DNA of 64,000 nucleotides, from contig SCFE01000061.1 of NCBI GenBank assembly GCA_004352715.1, positions 726,794 to 790,793 on the forward strand, in the 5' to 3' direction. Both the position numbers and the translations under genes were made by a program. This document shows positions 12,917-22,849 of the stretch, piece after piece; the stretch's first letter is position 1, and the number at the start of each line of letters is the position of its first letter. This DNA comes from Hofstenia miamia. Taxonomy: Eukaryota > Xenacoelomorpha > Acoela. The notes under the pieces are model-generated. The model saw only the letters and a program-made list of their open reading frames with translations, was not told the origin of the DNA and searched no databases.

Positions 12917-14690
12917 CAAAAGGAAGCAGAAAATCTGTTGATATCATTTGCAGCTTAGAAATAACTGTCATTTTTTCTAAGAATTGTGTCATTGATTTAT
13001 TTTGCTTCACTAGACTACGATTTTTTTCATTTCATTCCACCATTTTCTACTTCTAAATTTTCCGTGATTTCCAAATAGCATTGCTACATTTTTTTGAATT
13101 TCTTTTTTAATTTTTAATGAAAACCCTTTTTCACAATTTTGATTTTTCTTTTTTGCTGTCTGATGTTTCTTGAAATAAATCTTTAATTTTAACTGTAATC
13201 CACTTATTAACTTATTTTTGCGATATTAATGGTTCTTTTGGATACACTTTCGAAATTTCCTCCATTTTTTACCATATATTTTGACAAACTATCAAAATAT
13301 TTTCCCTACAAAAGACATACCAATTGTAGTTTAGTAACACCTTTTCCATTTGTTAATGATATGTAGCATTTAGTATGCTGTGTAAGGCAGATTTGTCTGA
13401 TGTTAGGGATTATTAATACTTTATAAAATAGTTTATTATTCATACATGTAATTACAAATTCTTGATAATTCTATAAACAAGGTTTACTAAGTTCTTTATA
13501 AGCTCCTTCTATAAACTATTTTAAGCAATTTCTAAACATGATATTTCCATGAACTGAACCCATTGTTGTCACAGTATTAGTGACCATCCTACCATGAATG
13601 TAACCATCTTAACATGTACTCATCACGAATTTCATTAGACTGGTGGTTGTGAAGTGTGTATCTGTCACGTAATTTGTTTTTTAAGGTAGGGCGCTACTAA
13701 AAAATATTAATATCAGGCTATTTTAGAGCTTTATAATTATACATTTCAGGGATTCAAAAAATAAGAAATTTCAAACAATTACCTGAACTTGGGTTGTTAG
13801 CCTCTTAAAATAATTGTTTACATTTAAAATTTCCTTAGTATCACAAATCGCAGTCTTTGCCTCACATGCTTTCAATTTTGCTGTTTAACAAAGCATCTTG
13901 AACCTATTGAATATATAATTAACCTTTATTTTTTAAAACCAATTACTTATATATGAATATATTTACAGAATAAAATACATAGACCACAAATTTGAGCCTG
14001 AACAGAGAATTTTTATTTTTTAGTAGCAATCTAGCTTAAGCAACAATCTCTAAATATCCAGACACTTCACTTAAAATTTATCATAAACTTTTATATATAT
14101 ATATTAAATTCAACAAATTACTGTTTTTTCAATTTTATTGTTCAATATTGTAATCTCTTCACACTGCGGACAATTTATTGGGATCTTTAAATGCTCATAG
14201 TTTAGTTTACTATTAAGATAAGTTATTCTAGGAATTTTTTTATTTTTATTTGGAGACATTTAAATGCTAATGTATAGAAGATTTGGTCACTTGGCAAATG
14301 GTTATCAAAACTTTTGACTCAGCTTTACTAGCTCATATGCTATTAATATGATGTTATCTTATTAAAGTCTAATTTATGGAAGGATACCTTGTTTAGTATG
14401 TGAGGTAATATCTGCATCTTGGTAACTATCATTGTAGCAATTCTTATCTCACCTTAAAGTTGCATAAAATTAGAGGAATTGATAAGATAAGAAAATATAA
14501 GATATTCATTAATCAGATAATATTTTCAATTACAAGATGGGTTATTATCTTAATAGTGTCAAGAAGGATAACAGATAACTATGATATTTACACAAAATCT
14601 GTTCTGTTCAGGCTATGGAATTTATTTGCACGTTATTGTATAATCTTTTTTGTAAAATTTGAATTCTAGCCATGATTTACCCAAAATGAT
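9064..14690. other. Long AT-rich intergenic or intronic stretch
   Basis: More than 5 kb with no convincing gene. It contains TAT(T)-rich low-complexity sequence near 9775-9830, a perfect (TA)n run at about 12880-12910, and scattered ORFs under 160 codons. The 152-codon ORF at 12598-13056 is kept open partly by that TA run, so it is not credible. No homology to the mobile elements elsewhere in the window was seen. Confidence 0.6.
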
Positions 14691-14699
14691 TTTTTTCAA

Positions 14700-15330
14700 G
14701 ATAAATCCGTTCAATTTTCTTTTAAGCTTAATTGCATTCTTAATCATTTTGATTTCATTTGGTAATTGATTCTAATTGCGAATTTCAAAGTTAATAAGAG
14801 ACTGTTGCTTGAATTTTTTACGAAATTTAATGCTAATTTAATTATTAGTTCATATATTGTGCTTACGACAAAAGTTTGGAAATGATATTAAATTATAAGG
14901 AGGTAATTGATTTGATATTTTAGAAAGCTTAATCAAAATAGTAAGAACAAAAAGTTGATTTTGAATCAGCATGATTGTCAAAATGTAATTTCTTGTTTTG
15001 AAAGAGATTTTCTGACAGACATTCAATGACAATTTTAACTGTATTGTAAGTTTTTTTACTAATGATTCATTTAAATTTTAAAAAAAGTGTATCTGCATAA
15101 TTAAGAGGATTCATAACTAAAGCATGAAATAATTTAATCATATTGGACAAGGGTAAATGCTGAACTATGTGTAATATTATTAAAATTCTGATTGTCATGT
15201 GCTTTAAAATTTCTTCTACTTGCAGCTTGTATGTTAATTTTGAGTCAATAATTATGCGTAGATATTTAAAAGATTCTTTAGGGGAGATTGAGGCATTATT
15301 AAAAGTAAGTGAATTATAGTAATACAACTT
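14700..15330 (-). pseudogene. 3' remnant of a non-LTR retrotransposon reverse transcriptase
   Basis: The minus strand from 15327 encodes a KESFKYLRIIIDSKLTYK segment. It matches the KYLG(V/I)xID(S/N)KLxW block that follows the catalytic core in Jockey/CR1-type LINE reverse transcriptases. A hydrophobic downstream region then continues in a second open piece (15032-14850). The rest of the RT and the endonuclease are absent, so this is a typical 5'-truncated LINE insertion. The 5' truncation point is close to 15331, where a GC-richer sequence starts. It is not functional. The clade is uncertain. Confidence 0.65.
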
Positions 15331-15339
15331 TTCCCTGAG

Positions 15340-15512
15340 GATTCATATAAGCCGCCCTCTAGCCCTCTAACCACTGTTCCACTGGTGGAGAATGAGTGGC
15401 ATGGGCAGTCAACAGTACCCACCAGTTGAATACTAGTGGAGACATAGTGGCAATTGCAGCCACTCATAGCCACAAGTAGACCGCTGGTGGACCACCAGTG
15501 ATATCTGATTTA
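15340..15512. repeat. GC-rich, dyad-rich patch
   Basis: A local GC island in AT-rich DNA. It has repeated CCACTGGTGG, GAGTGGC, CCACCAGT and TAGTGGAG words in both orientations, so it can fold back on itself. It abuts the truncated end of the LINE remnant. It may be a small foldback MITE or a fragment of a diverged tandem repeat. No terminal structure is proven. Confidence 0.35.
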
Positions 15513-15702
15513 CTTTTTTGTGTACCAGTTATTGTTTATAATAAAGAAATTCTTTCTATTTTTCTTTATTTAAATTTAAATCAATATGAATGGTAAGCTA
15601 GCTAGAATTTCCTTTAACCCTTTGTTGGGCTTGTGTTAGTTTAAACTGCAATGTTTAAAGTATTTATCAGTATAAAAGTTTATATTGTTACATTTAAAAC
15701 AT

Positions 15703-16740
15703 TGCAGCATAATCCAACAATTAGAGCTGCAAAACAAAAGAGATTAGTCAGAGAAGATTAATATCTAATTCAATGACGATTAAAAACAGTGTTAATTGTA
15801 AACTAAAATCAATTTATGTTTAGCATCATTAATTTTGTATATTGCAACTAAGAAACAACATTTACCAAATAGTACTTGTCAAAACAATTTGTCAAAACAA
15901 AGGGGGCGATAGCACTTCCATTATTTTTCAGCCCTATTGGCAGATGATTTGAAATTCAAATTCAACATGTACTTTTGGATTAGAAACTATAAATAGCATG
16001 CAATCAATTAGAGAAACTGTTGAAGTAAATTCTTCGAAAATCTTATCTTTAGATTTAATTTGGTTTGCTTATTATTAAATGATGTCAAGCTAAACAGTTG
16101 ATGCATTACTAGTGGCAAGGGCACACATTGGGAGCGATTTGAGGGTCCTTGATCCATGCCATGAAACTGCATTTATGTTATGGATATGATTAGGAGTATT
16201 TCTCCATTTAGCTGATTGCTGATTCTTTCATTAACATGTATGCAATAATAAAACAATCAAAGAAATGGTTGGATAACTGATCATAGACTATTATATCTTA
16301 TATTAACTAGACAACATAGGTGACCTATAAATAGACTGATAATGAGACCAAGCATGTAACATTAAGTAAATGTAAGTTAAGAAGCTGCAATTAATTATTA
16401 TTTGATTATTGAAATTAATTAAAGCCAGTAATTTTTGGTAATGGCTAAATAAACATTTATTAAGCAGCTAGTGACACTGCTCAGTTGCAAGTACAAGTTA
16501 CACATTACAAATTGAGTTTAAGTCAGTTACATCCAGCCTTGAGGGTTGCACTGAGATAGGATAGGGAACACATAATTTAATTCTTTGAGCTGAGGTTTGG
16601 AAACACTCCATTGATAACAAAGGTGAATACTTGTTGGAAGATTCAGAGATTGGAGTCAGCCAGAGGACTTAGGAAAAGATCAAGTCAAAGGAAACTGCAG
16701 CATTCAGTCCACACCTAAATAGTGTTTGATTATAATACAG
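15703..16740 (+). mobile_element. LTR, family 1, copy A
   Basis: It begins TGCAGCATAATCC and aligns along most of its length with copy B (18281-19625) and, in reverse, with copies at 28407-27638 and 27595-26661. Shared landmarks include TACTTGTCAAAACAA, CACTTCCATTATTTTT, GATGTCAAGCTAAA, GAGGGTCCTTGATCCA and AAGCAGCTAGTGACA. The 3' end fades into about 100 bases that look like the end of a pol region followed by a polypurine tract. Copy A has its own 5' end but no primer-binding site, so it is a recombined or truncated LTR. Confidence 0.7.
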
Positions 16741-16857
16741 CTAATTAAAGTTAACTAGAAGTATTAATAAAGAAACGAGTGAGATAATCAAAAAGGCTGC
16801 TGAGATGGTACATGGAGATAGAGTGGTCATCCTTAATTAGCTATGCTGGAGGGGGAG
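16741..16857 (+). other. 3' internal remnant and polypurine tract before LTR2 copy A
   Basis: A short open stretch ends in a MVHGDRVVILN-like segment, resembling the GDxV motif at the C-terminus of gypsy integrases. It is followed by the polypurine tract GGAGGGGGAG at 16848-16857, directly against the TGTGAC start of the next LTR. The tract primes plus-strand synthesis in LTR retrotransposons, so its position fixes the 5' edge of the following LTR. Confidence 0.6.
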
Positions 16858-18227
16858 TGTGACATAATCCATCATTCTATCATGATTGGTCAAGATGAGA
16901 GGAAAAGAATAAGGAAACAAAGACTAAATTTATTATTGATTATAATGATTAAATTGTAAATCATGATAGGATTGATTATTTTCACTTTGTAAATGTTTTG
17001 TGCAATTATACTTAAAATTATACTCGACGGTATTTTGACAAAACAAAAGATGATCAAACAGCATAGTCAAATTAAAGCTGACGTTGCGTAAAATTAGCAG
17101 AAATATTAAAGCGAGGGAAAAACTGTCAACAAGAAAGATTAACAGGTACTTGTCGAGTATTTAGTTGTTTATCACCAAGTGCTATAAATATAATGAATCG
17201 GATGTAATTAATGATGAGCAAATCTACTTTGGATTCATTTTCTTTTGTCAGGTTATTTTATATATTCTGATGGAAAGCTAAACATCTACGAGCTAGGGTA
17301 ATTGTATGGTGGTTCCCACATCGGGTTAAAGGTATGCTGGAGCAGCCTCCTAATAGCTATTCCACAGCGGGGAGGGCGACAGCTGTAGTTACCTGGTGTG
17401 CTCTTAGGTTACGGATAGGTATAGGAGTTTTTTACTGTTATAGCTTTCCTGATTGTCATTGCTTGTCCGATAGTGTTATCGCAGCCTGTAGGTTTTACAT
17501 GTCACTTATTTTACCAATGAAATCAAGTTATTTACTACATTCATTATGTTACATGATGATTGATGATTTAACAGTGTTTACATTTAAATGGTTATTACGA
17601 TTGTATTTTTATATTCTATTACACATAGTTTATTTAATAGTCATTACATGTTGCTCAATGTTTTATACAGTAGACCTCTGGCCGACTTCTAGTTACCGTT
17701 TTCTGCTGACTGCATTGATTGTTTACATGTATCAAGGGCTATTATATATATATTTATATGTAGGGTTATTACATGTAGGGCCTTATAATAAGCTATTTCA
17801 GCGGCAAGGTTGCACAGCTTCATTTATTGCATTAGTTCGTAATAACAAAAACAATCAATGCACTAAATTCTTAAGTAGTGGCCACTCCCATTACACTGAG
17901 TTCGCTATTCACATTACCATTCTGTGGTTGTTCTCTATCTCACATTGGCAGTTCCATTGGTAAGATGCGGCTGGCGGATGTGTTCCTGGAAATGCACGTT
18001 TACTCTTGAGTGTCGATCCTGTCTTCCAAGCTCTCTGCTTTACCTAAATAAGTTGAGTTAATTAAGTAGCTACAAAGGCTCTTGCATATTAAATTAGTTT
18101 AATCAACCGCACACTTATTACAAAGGAGAGAAAACAGAAAAGTGTCTACTCAGATTCGTGGTTAGTCTAAGAAAAGTAATAGCTTTCTCTAAATAACACC
18201 CTCACGTTGGGTTGGCATGATTCTACA
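16858..18227 (+). mobile_element. LTR, family 2, copy A (1370 bp)
   Basis: It starts TGTGACATAATCC directly after a polypurine tract and ends TTCTACA two bases before a primer-binding site, so both ends are well defined with TG...CA termini. It aligns with truncated copy B (41961-43154) and with copy C (45179-46494). Common blocks are GATTAACAGGTACT, GTCAGGTTATTTTA, GGAAAGCTAAA and AACAATCAATGCACTAAATT. At about 1.37 kb it is a long LTR. It contains an open reading frame, listed separately. It lies between two family 1 LTRs in the same orientation. Confidence 0.8.
17334..17963 (+). CDS. Unidentified LTR-embedded ORF (209 codons), copy A
   Basis: I do not recognise the product. It is rich in Leu, Tyr, Cys and Val, with several hydrophobic stretches at about residues 50-125 and 145-165 that could be membrane segments. 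The homologous part of LTR copy C has an open frame of 164 codons in the same phase, and copy B is open in that phase apart from one TGA. Shared protein blocks include RIGVF, SFP, LIV(Y/H)MY and NKNNQCTK. Length differences between blocks keep the frame in all three copies. It may be a real LTR-encoded small membrane protein, or chance openness inherited by three copies of one repeat. The related family 1 LTRs do not carry it intact. Confidence 0.3.
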   Translation: MLEQPPNSYSTAGRATAVVTWCALRLRIGIGVFYCYSFPDCHCLSDSVIAACRFYMSLILPMKSSYLLHSLCYMMIDDLTVFTFKWLLRLYFYILLHIVYLIVITCCSMFYTVDLWPTSSYRFLLTALIVYMYQGLLYIYLYVGLLHVGPYNKLFQRQGCTASFIALVRNNKNNQCTKFLSSGHSHYTEFAIHITILWLFSISHWQFHW

Positions 18228-18280
18228 CTTGGTAGCAGATGCTACATGGCAACCATGACAGGTTAAAGAATGGAGATGAA
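18228..18280 (+). promoter_or_regulatory. Primer-binding site and polypurine-like tract between two LTRs
   Basis: TGGTAGCAGA at 18230-18239 is complementary to the 3' end of animal initiator tRNA-Met and sits two bases after the LTR2 end. Only about 40 bases later a purine-rich run (AAAGAATGGAGATGAA) directly precedes the TGTAGC start of the next LTR. The 53 bases therefore carry both replication signals of an LTR element and essentially no internal region. Confidence 0.7.
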
Positions 18281-19625
18281 TGTAGCATAATCCAAAGTAT
18301 AATGCTGCTAATAAAGAAGAAGATCAGATGATTAGTTGAAACTAAGTTCGAATTATGATTGTTAATTAGAAAAACAATTTAAGTTAATTATCAGATTATC
18401 TTTGTAAATGCAACCTAGTAATAACATAGCAAATTAGTACTTGTCATCGAATAATTTGACTAAACAAAGTGGGCAAAATCACTTCCATTATTTTTAGCCA
18501 TTTTGGCAGACAAACTAAATTCTAATTTCAAATGACAGGTACTTATTGAATTAGAGTATAAATAGAGCTGAAATTANGAGAGGTGAGGTTAAGAATATCT
18601 AACAAGCACGCAACTCTACAATATGATGATGTCAAGTATCTTTGGTAAACTGATAAATGTGCTAAACAAATGATTGTTAAAGTTAATATTTTTACTGAAA
18701 AAATAACTAGCTAAGCAACATTTCTCAGAAATATCTATTTATAAACGTTACCGCTAATAAAAATCAGGGCTGCAAGCGGGTCGGGTCACGTTTAGTCGAT
18801 AGTGCGCAAAGTTGGGTCGCATTAATAAAACGTTNTCTTAGATTTTATATCAGTTTGATTATTTATACACAATGTCAAGCTAAATGGTAAATGCAGTAAT
18901 AGTGGTTTGGAAACATATCGGGAGCAATTTGAGGGTCCTTGATCCAAACAATGAACCTGCATTTATGTTAGGTGTACGAATAGGAGTTTTTCTCTGTTTA
19001 GCTGGCTATCAATTCGATCATTTACATGTAATCAATAATTAACATCAGTAAGAAAGGGCTGGATAGCCTTATGTATGTTATACATATTTTATCTGATAGG
19101 TGACCTATAATAGACTGATAAATTGACTGAGCATGTATTATTTTTTTAAGTGTAAGGTAGGAAGCTGCAAGTTATTAAATAACTTAATTATATTAACTTA
19201 ATAAAAGCCAATAGTTTTTGGTAATGGCTTACGTAATAATTATTAAGCAGCTAGTGACATTGCAAGGTTGCGAAGTGAATTAAATACACGGTACAATTTG
19301 AGTTTAAGTCAGTTACAAATTGCATTGAGAACTACACTGAGTTAGGATAGGGAATACATAAGAACTTTGTTGAGCTGAGGTTCAAAGCCACTTAGAATGG
19401 CTATGGAAACATGAATGAAGTGATGCAGAGGTCAGAGTCGGCCGGAGGAAATAGATACACCATTCACAGAGCAGAGCTATGATGGCGGAATACCTAAATA
19501 ATATTCAATTATTTCAGTTAAAGAAAGATTAGCAGAAATATATATATTCAATAGCTAACATGAGTACATCCCTACCCACAGTTGACGTGAAACAATAGTT
19601 TAAAAGAATCATTTAACCTACATCA
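18281..19625 (+). mobile_element. LTR, family 1, copy B (5' LTR of the plus-strand gypsy element)
   Basis: It starts TGTAGCATAATCC after a purine-rich run and ends just before the primer-binding site at 19631. Most blocks match copy A. Between the single Ns at 18577 and 18835 lies a 257-base block (including GCGGGTCGGGTCACG) with no counterpart at this place in copy A, while the flanking LTR sequence resumes on both sides. That block is probably a misplaced assembly piece or an insertion with unresolved edges. The exact 3' end is uncertain by several bases. Confidence 0.7.
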
Positions 19626-19630
19626 ATGCT

Positions 19631-19640
19631 TGGTAGCAGA
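19631..19640 (+). promoter_or_regulatory. Primer-binding site, initiator tRNA-Met type
   Basis: TGGTAGCAGA directly follows the 5' LTR and is complementary to the 3' end of animal initiator tRNA-Met. Minus-strand cDNA synthesis of the element would start here. The same motif follows LTR2 copy A. A diverged version lies on the minus strand at 26649-26658. Confidence 0.75.
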
Positions 19641-19879
19641 TGCTACATGAATCAACAACAAGTCGTTATCCCAACTCACTAATGGAACTTGAAAGAGTAA
19701 AGAAAATGCAACCACAAGATCACAGAAAACAAACAACAGAGTCACCAACCATCTATAAAGCTTGCAATCAGCAACCACCATCCCGGAAAACCCTAATATA
19801 GAACAGTTTCGTAAATAAAGAATCGCACTGAGATGCAAGCTACTACTAATCATAATTGGAAATGACAAACACATGAGGA

Positions 19880-21110
19880 AGAAGAGGAAGTGCCAAGAAA
19901 GGCACAAGGACAACCACCCCCACTCCAAGTAGGTCATGCTCAGAAGCTGACGCATCCCCCACAGAACTAGAGACCCTACACATGTCCCCAGACGCGAGTT
20001 CAACAGAAATCCTCAAAATCCTTAGACAGAATAATGAGACGGAGTCAATACTAAGAAGTGAGATACAATTACTAATGGTAAAAAAGGCGGAACTAGAGCA
20101 ACATAGTGAGAGAGCAGTGAGCAAACTAAAAATGGAAATGGATAGTCAGCTGGAAGATCTGAATAGAGATTTTCAAAACAACATCAAGGCACTAACAAAC
20201 CAACTAGCAGAGTCTAACAAATGCTTTTGAGAACTTAATGAAAAATGGCAAAAAACAGTCAAACAATTGGAAGAGCAAAACAGACAATTAATTCAAGACA
20301 ACGACATATAAGCCCAAGAGCTAGAACAACTGAAAGATGAACATAGATTATCAAAAATGGGTAGAGAAGAAGATTGTGAAGCACAAGAATGAGCATTAGG
20401 AGAACTCAGATATAAACTAAGAATGATGCAGTGGGATGAGGGTGAAAGCCAAAAGGAAACAAGGACACATGAAGTAACATTGAAACAGATAAAGGAAAAG
20501 GATTTATGATAGTCACTAGAAAACTTCAAGAAACAGGTAAAAGACTTTGATGACAAAGGCAAAGAATATGAAAAAAGGAAAATTATCAACAAAATCATGA
20601 AAGCAGTAACAGACCAGTTTACAATAAATGAAAATACAAATGCACAAAAGAAACCAATCTTTGAAAGCTCCATCTTACCTGAGAATATCAATAATGATAT
20701 GATACCTTGCAAGGCAACACTACTGAAATTCAATGGGAAATTGGACAGTTACAGCCCTACATTCACTAAATGGCTACAGATATTCAAAATTACAAAACTA
20801 GAAAAAACAATAAGGAAAGCAGTGGATATACAAGCAACAATTGAAAACAACGCCCATATTTATGAGAAAGCAATATGGCACAAAGGAAAACCAATGGAAT
20901 GGTGAAATAACTATAAGCCACAAATAATGAACCCCAAATCCTACTATGAAAACAAAACAGAAAAGTTTATCAGAATCAAAGGAAAAGAGGGAAAGACAAA
21001 GAAAGTAAGAGAGAGGGACATAAAGTGCTACAGCTGTGGAAAGAAGGGCACTGGAAAGACAAGTACAAAAAGCAGATTAATATAAATTGCAGAAGAAGGG
21101 GCATACTACA
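19880..21110 (+). pseudogene. gag: gag-like region with coiled coil and zinc knuckle relic
   Basis: Structural protein region of the gypsy element. The N-terminal part (from about 19982, ATG followed by Ser-Pro-Asp) is a long charged heptad-rich coiled coil. A homologous start lies on the minus strand at 26262, where both share the pattern ILRxxxExExxLxxEIxxL. A more globular stretch at 20597-20905 follows. Near 21027 a CYSCGKKG motif marks a CCHC-type zinc knuckle, but one base is missing just before the expected His and the last Cys codon is Tyr. Several in-frame stops (for example at about 20228, 20310, 20390, 20508 and 20903) break the frame. Confidence 0.7.
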
Positions 21111-21189
21111 AAGGCAAAGATGTGATCCAATCCAAACCAGAATTGGCTGAGGAGAAACAAACTGAGGCTGAATTGGAAAACTAGCTTGA

Positions 21190-21647
21190 GTGGTGACTCT
21201 AAAAAACCAAGCACCAATAATGATCATGACGAATTTGGATAATATTAATACAATAATGATATTGATAAATGGAATAATGACAATGGCAACAATTGATACA
21301 GGAGCTGCAACATCCATCATAACTGACAAGTGTAAACAAAACTAGGTTTTAAATGAGAGGACCTGGAATGATTGAACAAAAGACTAATCAATGCATCAGG
21401 AGAATGTAGAGACATGAAAGGAAAGTTAAATGCAGTACAAATCAGAATTGCAAACAACACCTTCGAACTATCACTAGTGGTAATAGACATCCATAATAAC
21501 CTGTTGCCATGTGAAGTGATATTGGGCCACGATTTTTTAATGAAGAATGGATGCATGATAAATTATTCAGATAGGATGATCAAAGTAAAAGAAGAAGAAA
21601 TTGAAATTGAAGAACAAGAGGACAAGCAATCAACAATAACATTCTAA
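21190..21647 (+). pseudogene. Aspartic protease region of the gypsy element
   Basis: The retroviral-type aspartic protease matures the Gag-Pol polyprotein. The active-site triad DTGA is at 21295-21306 in a TIDTGAATS context, preceded and followed by beta-strand-like hydrophobic residues. Downstream, VILGHDFL at about 21515-21540 matches the conserved ILG(x)D(F/W)L flap/C-terminal motif. Two TGA codons fall between the active site and the downstream open stretch beginning near 21372, so the reading frame is broken although the motifs are clear. Confidence 0.75.
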
Positions 21648-21809
21648 TTAGAGGAAGACATAAAGCCATAAAGAATGGAAAAGGAAGGATACTGATACTG
21701 AATGCCATGAATCACAAAGTCAACATGAAGAAAACCAACTTAAAATATTCAGGAAATATGTCAAGTATAGTGTCAAAGCAATCTGGAAGGCAATGGAAGA
21801 CATTGATGA

Positions 21810-21965
21810 GCAGAGTAGTTTGTATGGTTGATTTGAGGACTTACAAACAAAAACAGTAGGTACTCTACACTGCTGATTTGAGGGCAAGTGGACGAAAACC
21901 ATCAATGTAGCAAGTACTCCCAACTGCTGATTTGAGAGCATTGGGACAAAAGCAAATGGAGAAGA
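21810..21965 (+). repeat. Coding tandem repeat of about 54 bp between protease and RT
   Basis: Three diverged units, each containing (T/C)TGATTTGAG, lie between the protease and reverse transcriptase domains. In the polyprotein frame each unit reads x-stop-FE(x), where the stop is TGA. Related units, five in number, occur on the minus strand at about 29890-29600, where one unit has TGG (Trp) in place of TGA. The repeat appears to be a spacer within the polyprotein. Its function is unknown. Confidence 0.6.
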
Positions 21966-21999
21966 TGAATACAAGATACCACAACTAATAGAAGAAGAA

Positions 22000-22800
22000 T
22001 ACTTACATCTGAATAGGAAGCAATTGCAACAACTTAGAGAAGTACTAGAAAGACACAAAAAGATATTCAACTATGGGGATATAAGCATGGGACAGGTGAT
22101 AGGCAAGACCCACAAAATAGTCACCACAATGAACAAACCAATAAAACTGCTGGTGAGACAGATACCAGAACAGATGAAAGACTAATAGAACAGAATATTA
22201 AACAAGCTCATTGATAACAAAATAATCCGACCTAGAGAGAGCCCATAAGTTGCACCAACAGTGTTTGTGAAGCAGGGAGACAAGTACAGGCTGTGGATAG
22301 ATTTTCAGAAACTAAATGAAGTAATGAAGAAGGACTCTTACCTGCTCCCAAGAATAAAGGATATGTTTTTCAAAGCAAGCAAGCATTAATATTTTACATT
22401 AATAGATCTGTGCAAGGCGTATTGGCAGATGAGGAAGAAAGAGGAAGATATTGAGAAAATGGCATTCATCACATCATACAGACTGTACAAGTGGATTTAC
22501 ATGGTGTTTGGTCTTTCCAGAGATATATATAACATAGGTCTTAAAGAACAAGAAACACAAAATGGAGGAGGGTGTCAATGCATACATAGACAATATTATC
22601 ATAACAAATGACACCATCAAAGAACATCTTGAGAAGCTGGAGATGACACTCAAAATACTAGAAAATGCAGGGCTGTGAATCAACAGAAATAAATGTGATA
22701 TACTGAAGGAGAAGATCATATTCCTGGGGCCAGTAATAGAAAAGGGACAGATATGTATGAAGGATAATGCAAGAGATAAGCCAAACAATAAAAAAAATAC
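22000..22800 (+). pseudogene. pol: Reverse transcriptase region of the gypsy element
   Basis: RNA-dependent DNA polymerase domain. In order I see EVLERHKKIF (entry to the RT), KLIDNKIIRP, VFVKQGDKYRLWIDFQKLNE (motif around the conserved R-x-x-x-D-F/Y-R), FTLIDLCKAYWQ (motif A, catalytic Asp kept), a frame-shifted FGLS region, and YIDN at 22583-22594 where family members have YxDD. The second metal-binding Asp of the YxDD box is therefore Asn. In-frame stops occur at about 22183, 22247, 22388 and 22677. This copy is catalytically dead on both counts. Confidence 0.85.
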
Positions 22801-22849
22801 AAAGGATAATGGCCTCTTTGAATATTATGGGACATTCATACCTAACATT

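Noticed and set aside
12598-13056. 152-codon ORF with a run of alternating Ile-Tyr
   Set aside because: The alternating residues are a translated TA microsatellite. The rest has no family features. The same applies to the ORF at 58215-58508.
19623-20733. Minus-strand ORFs over the gag region (and at 20976-22788)
   Set aside because: Shadows of the A-rich plus-strand gag-pol. The minus strand of A-rich coding DNA yields hydrophobic Ser/Leu/Phe-rich translations.
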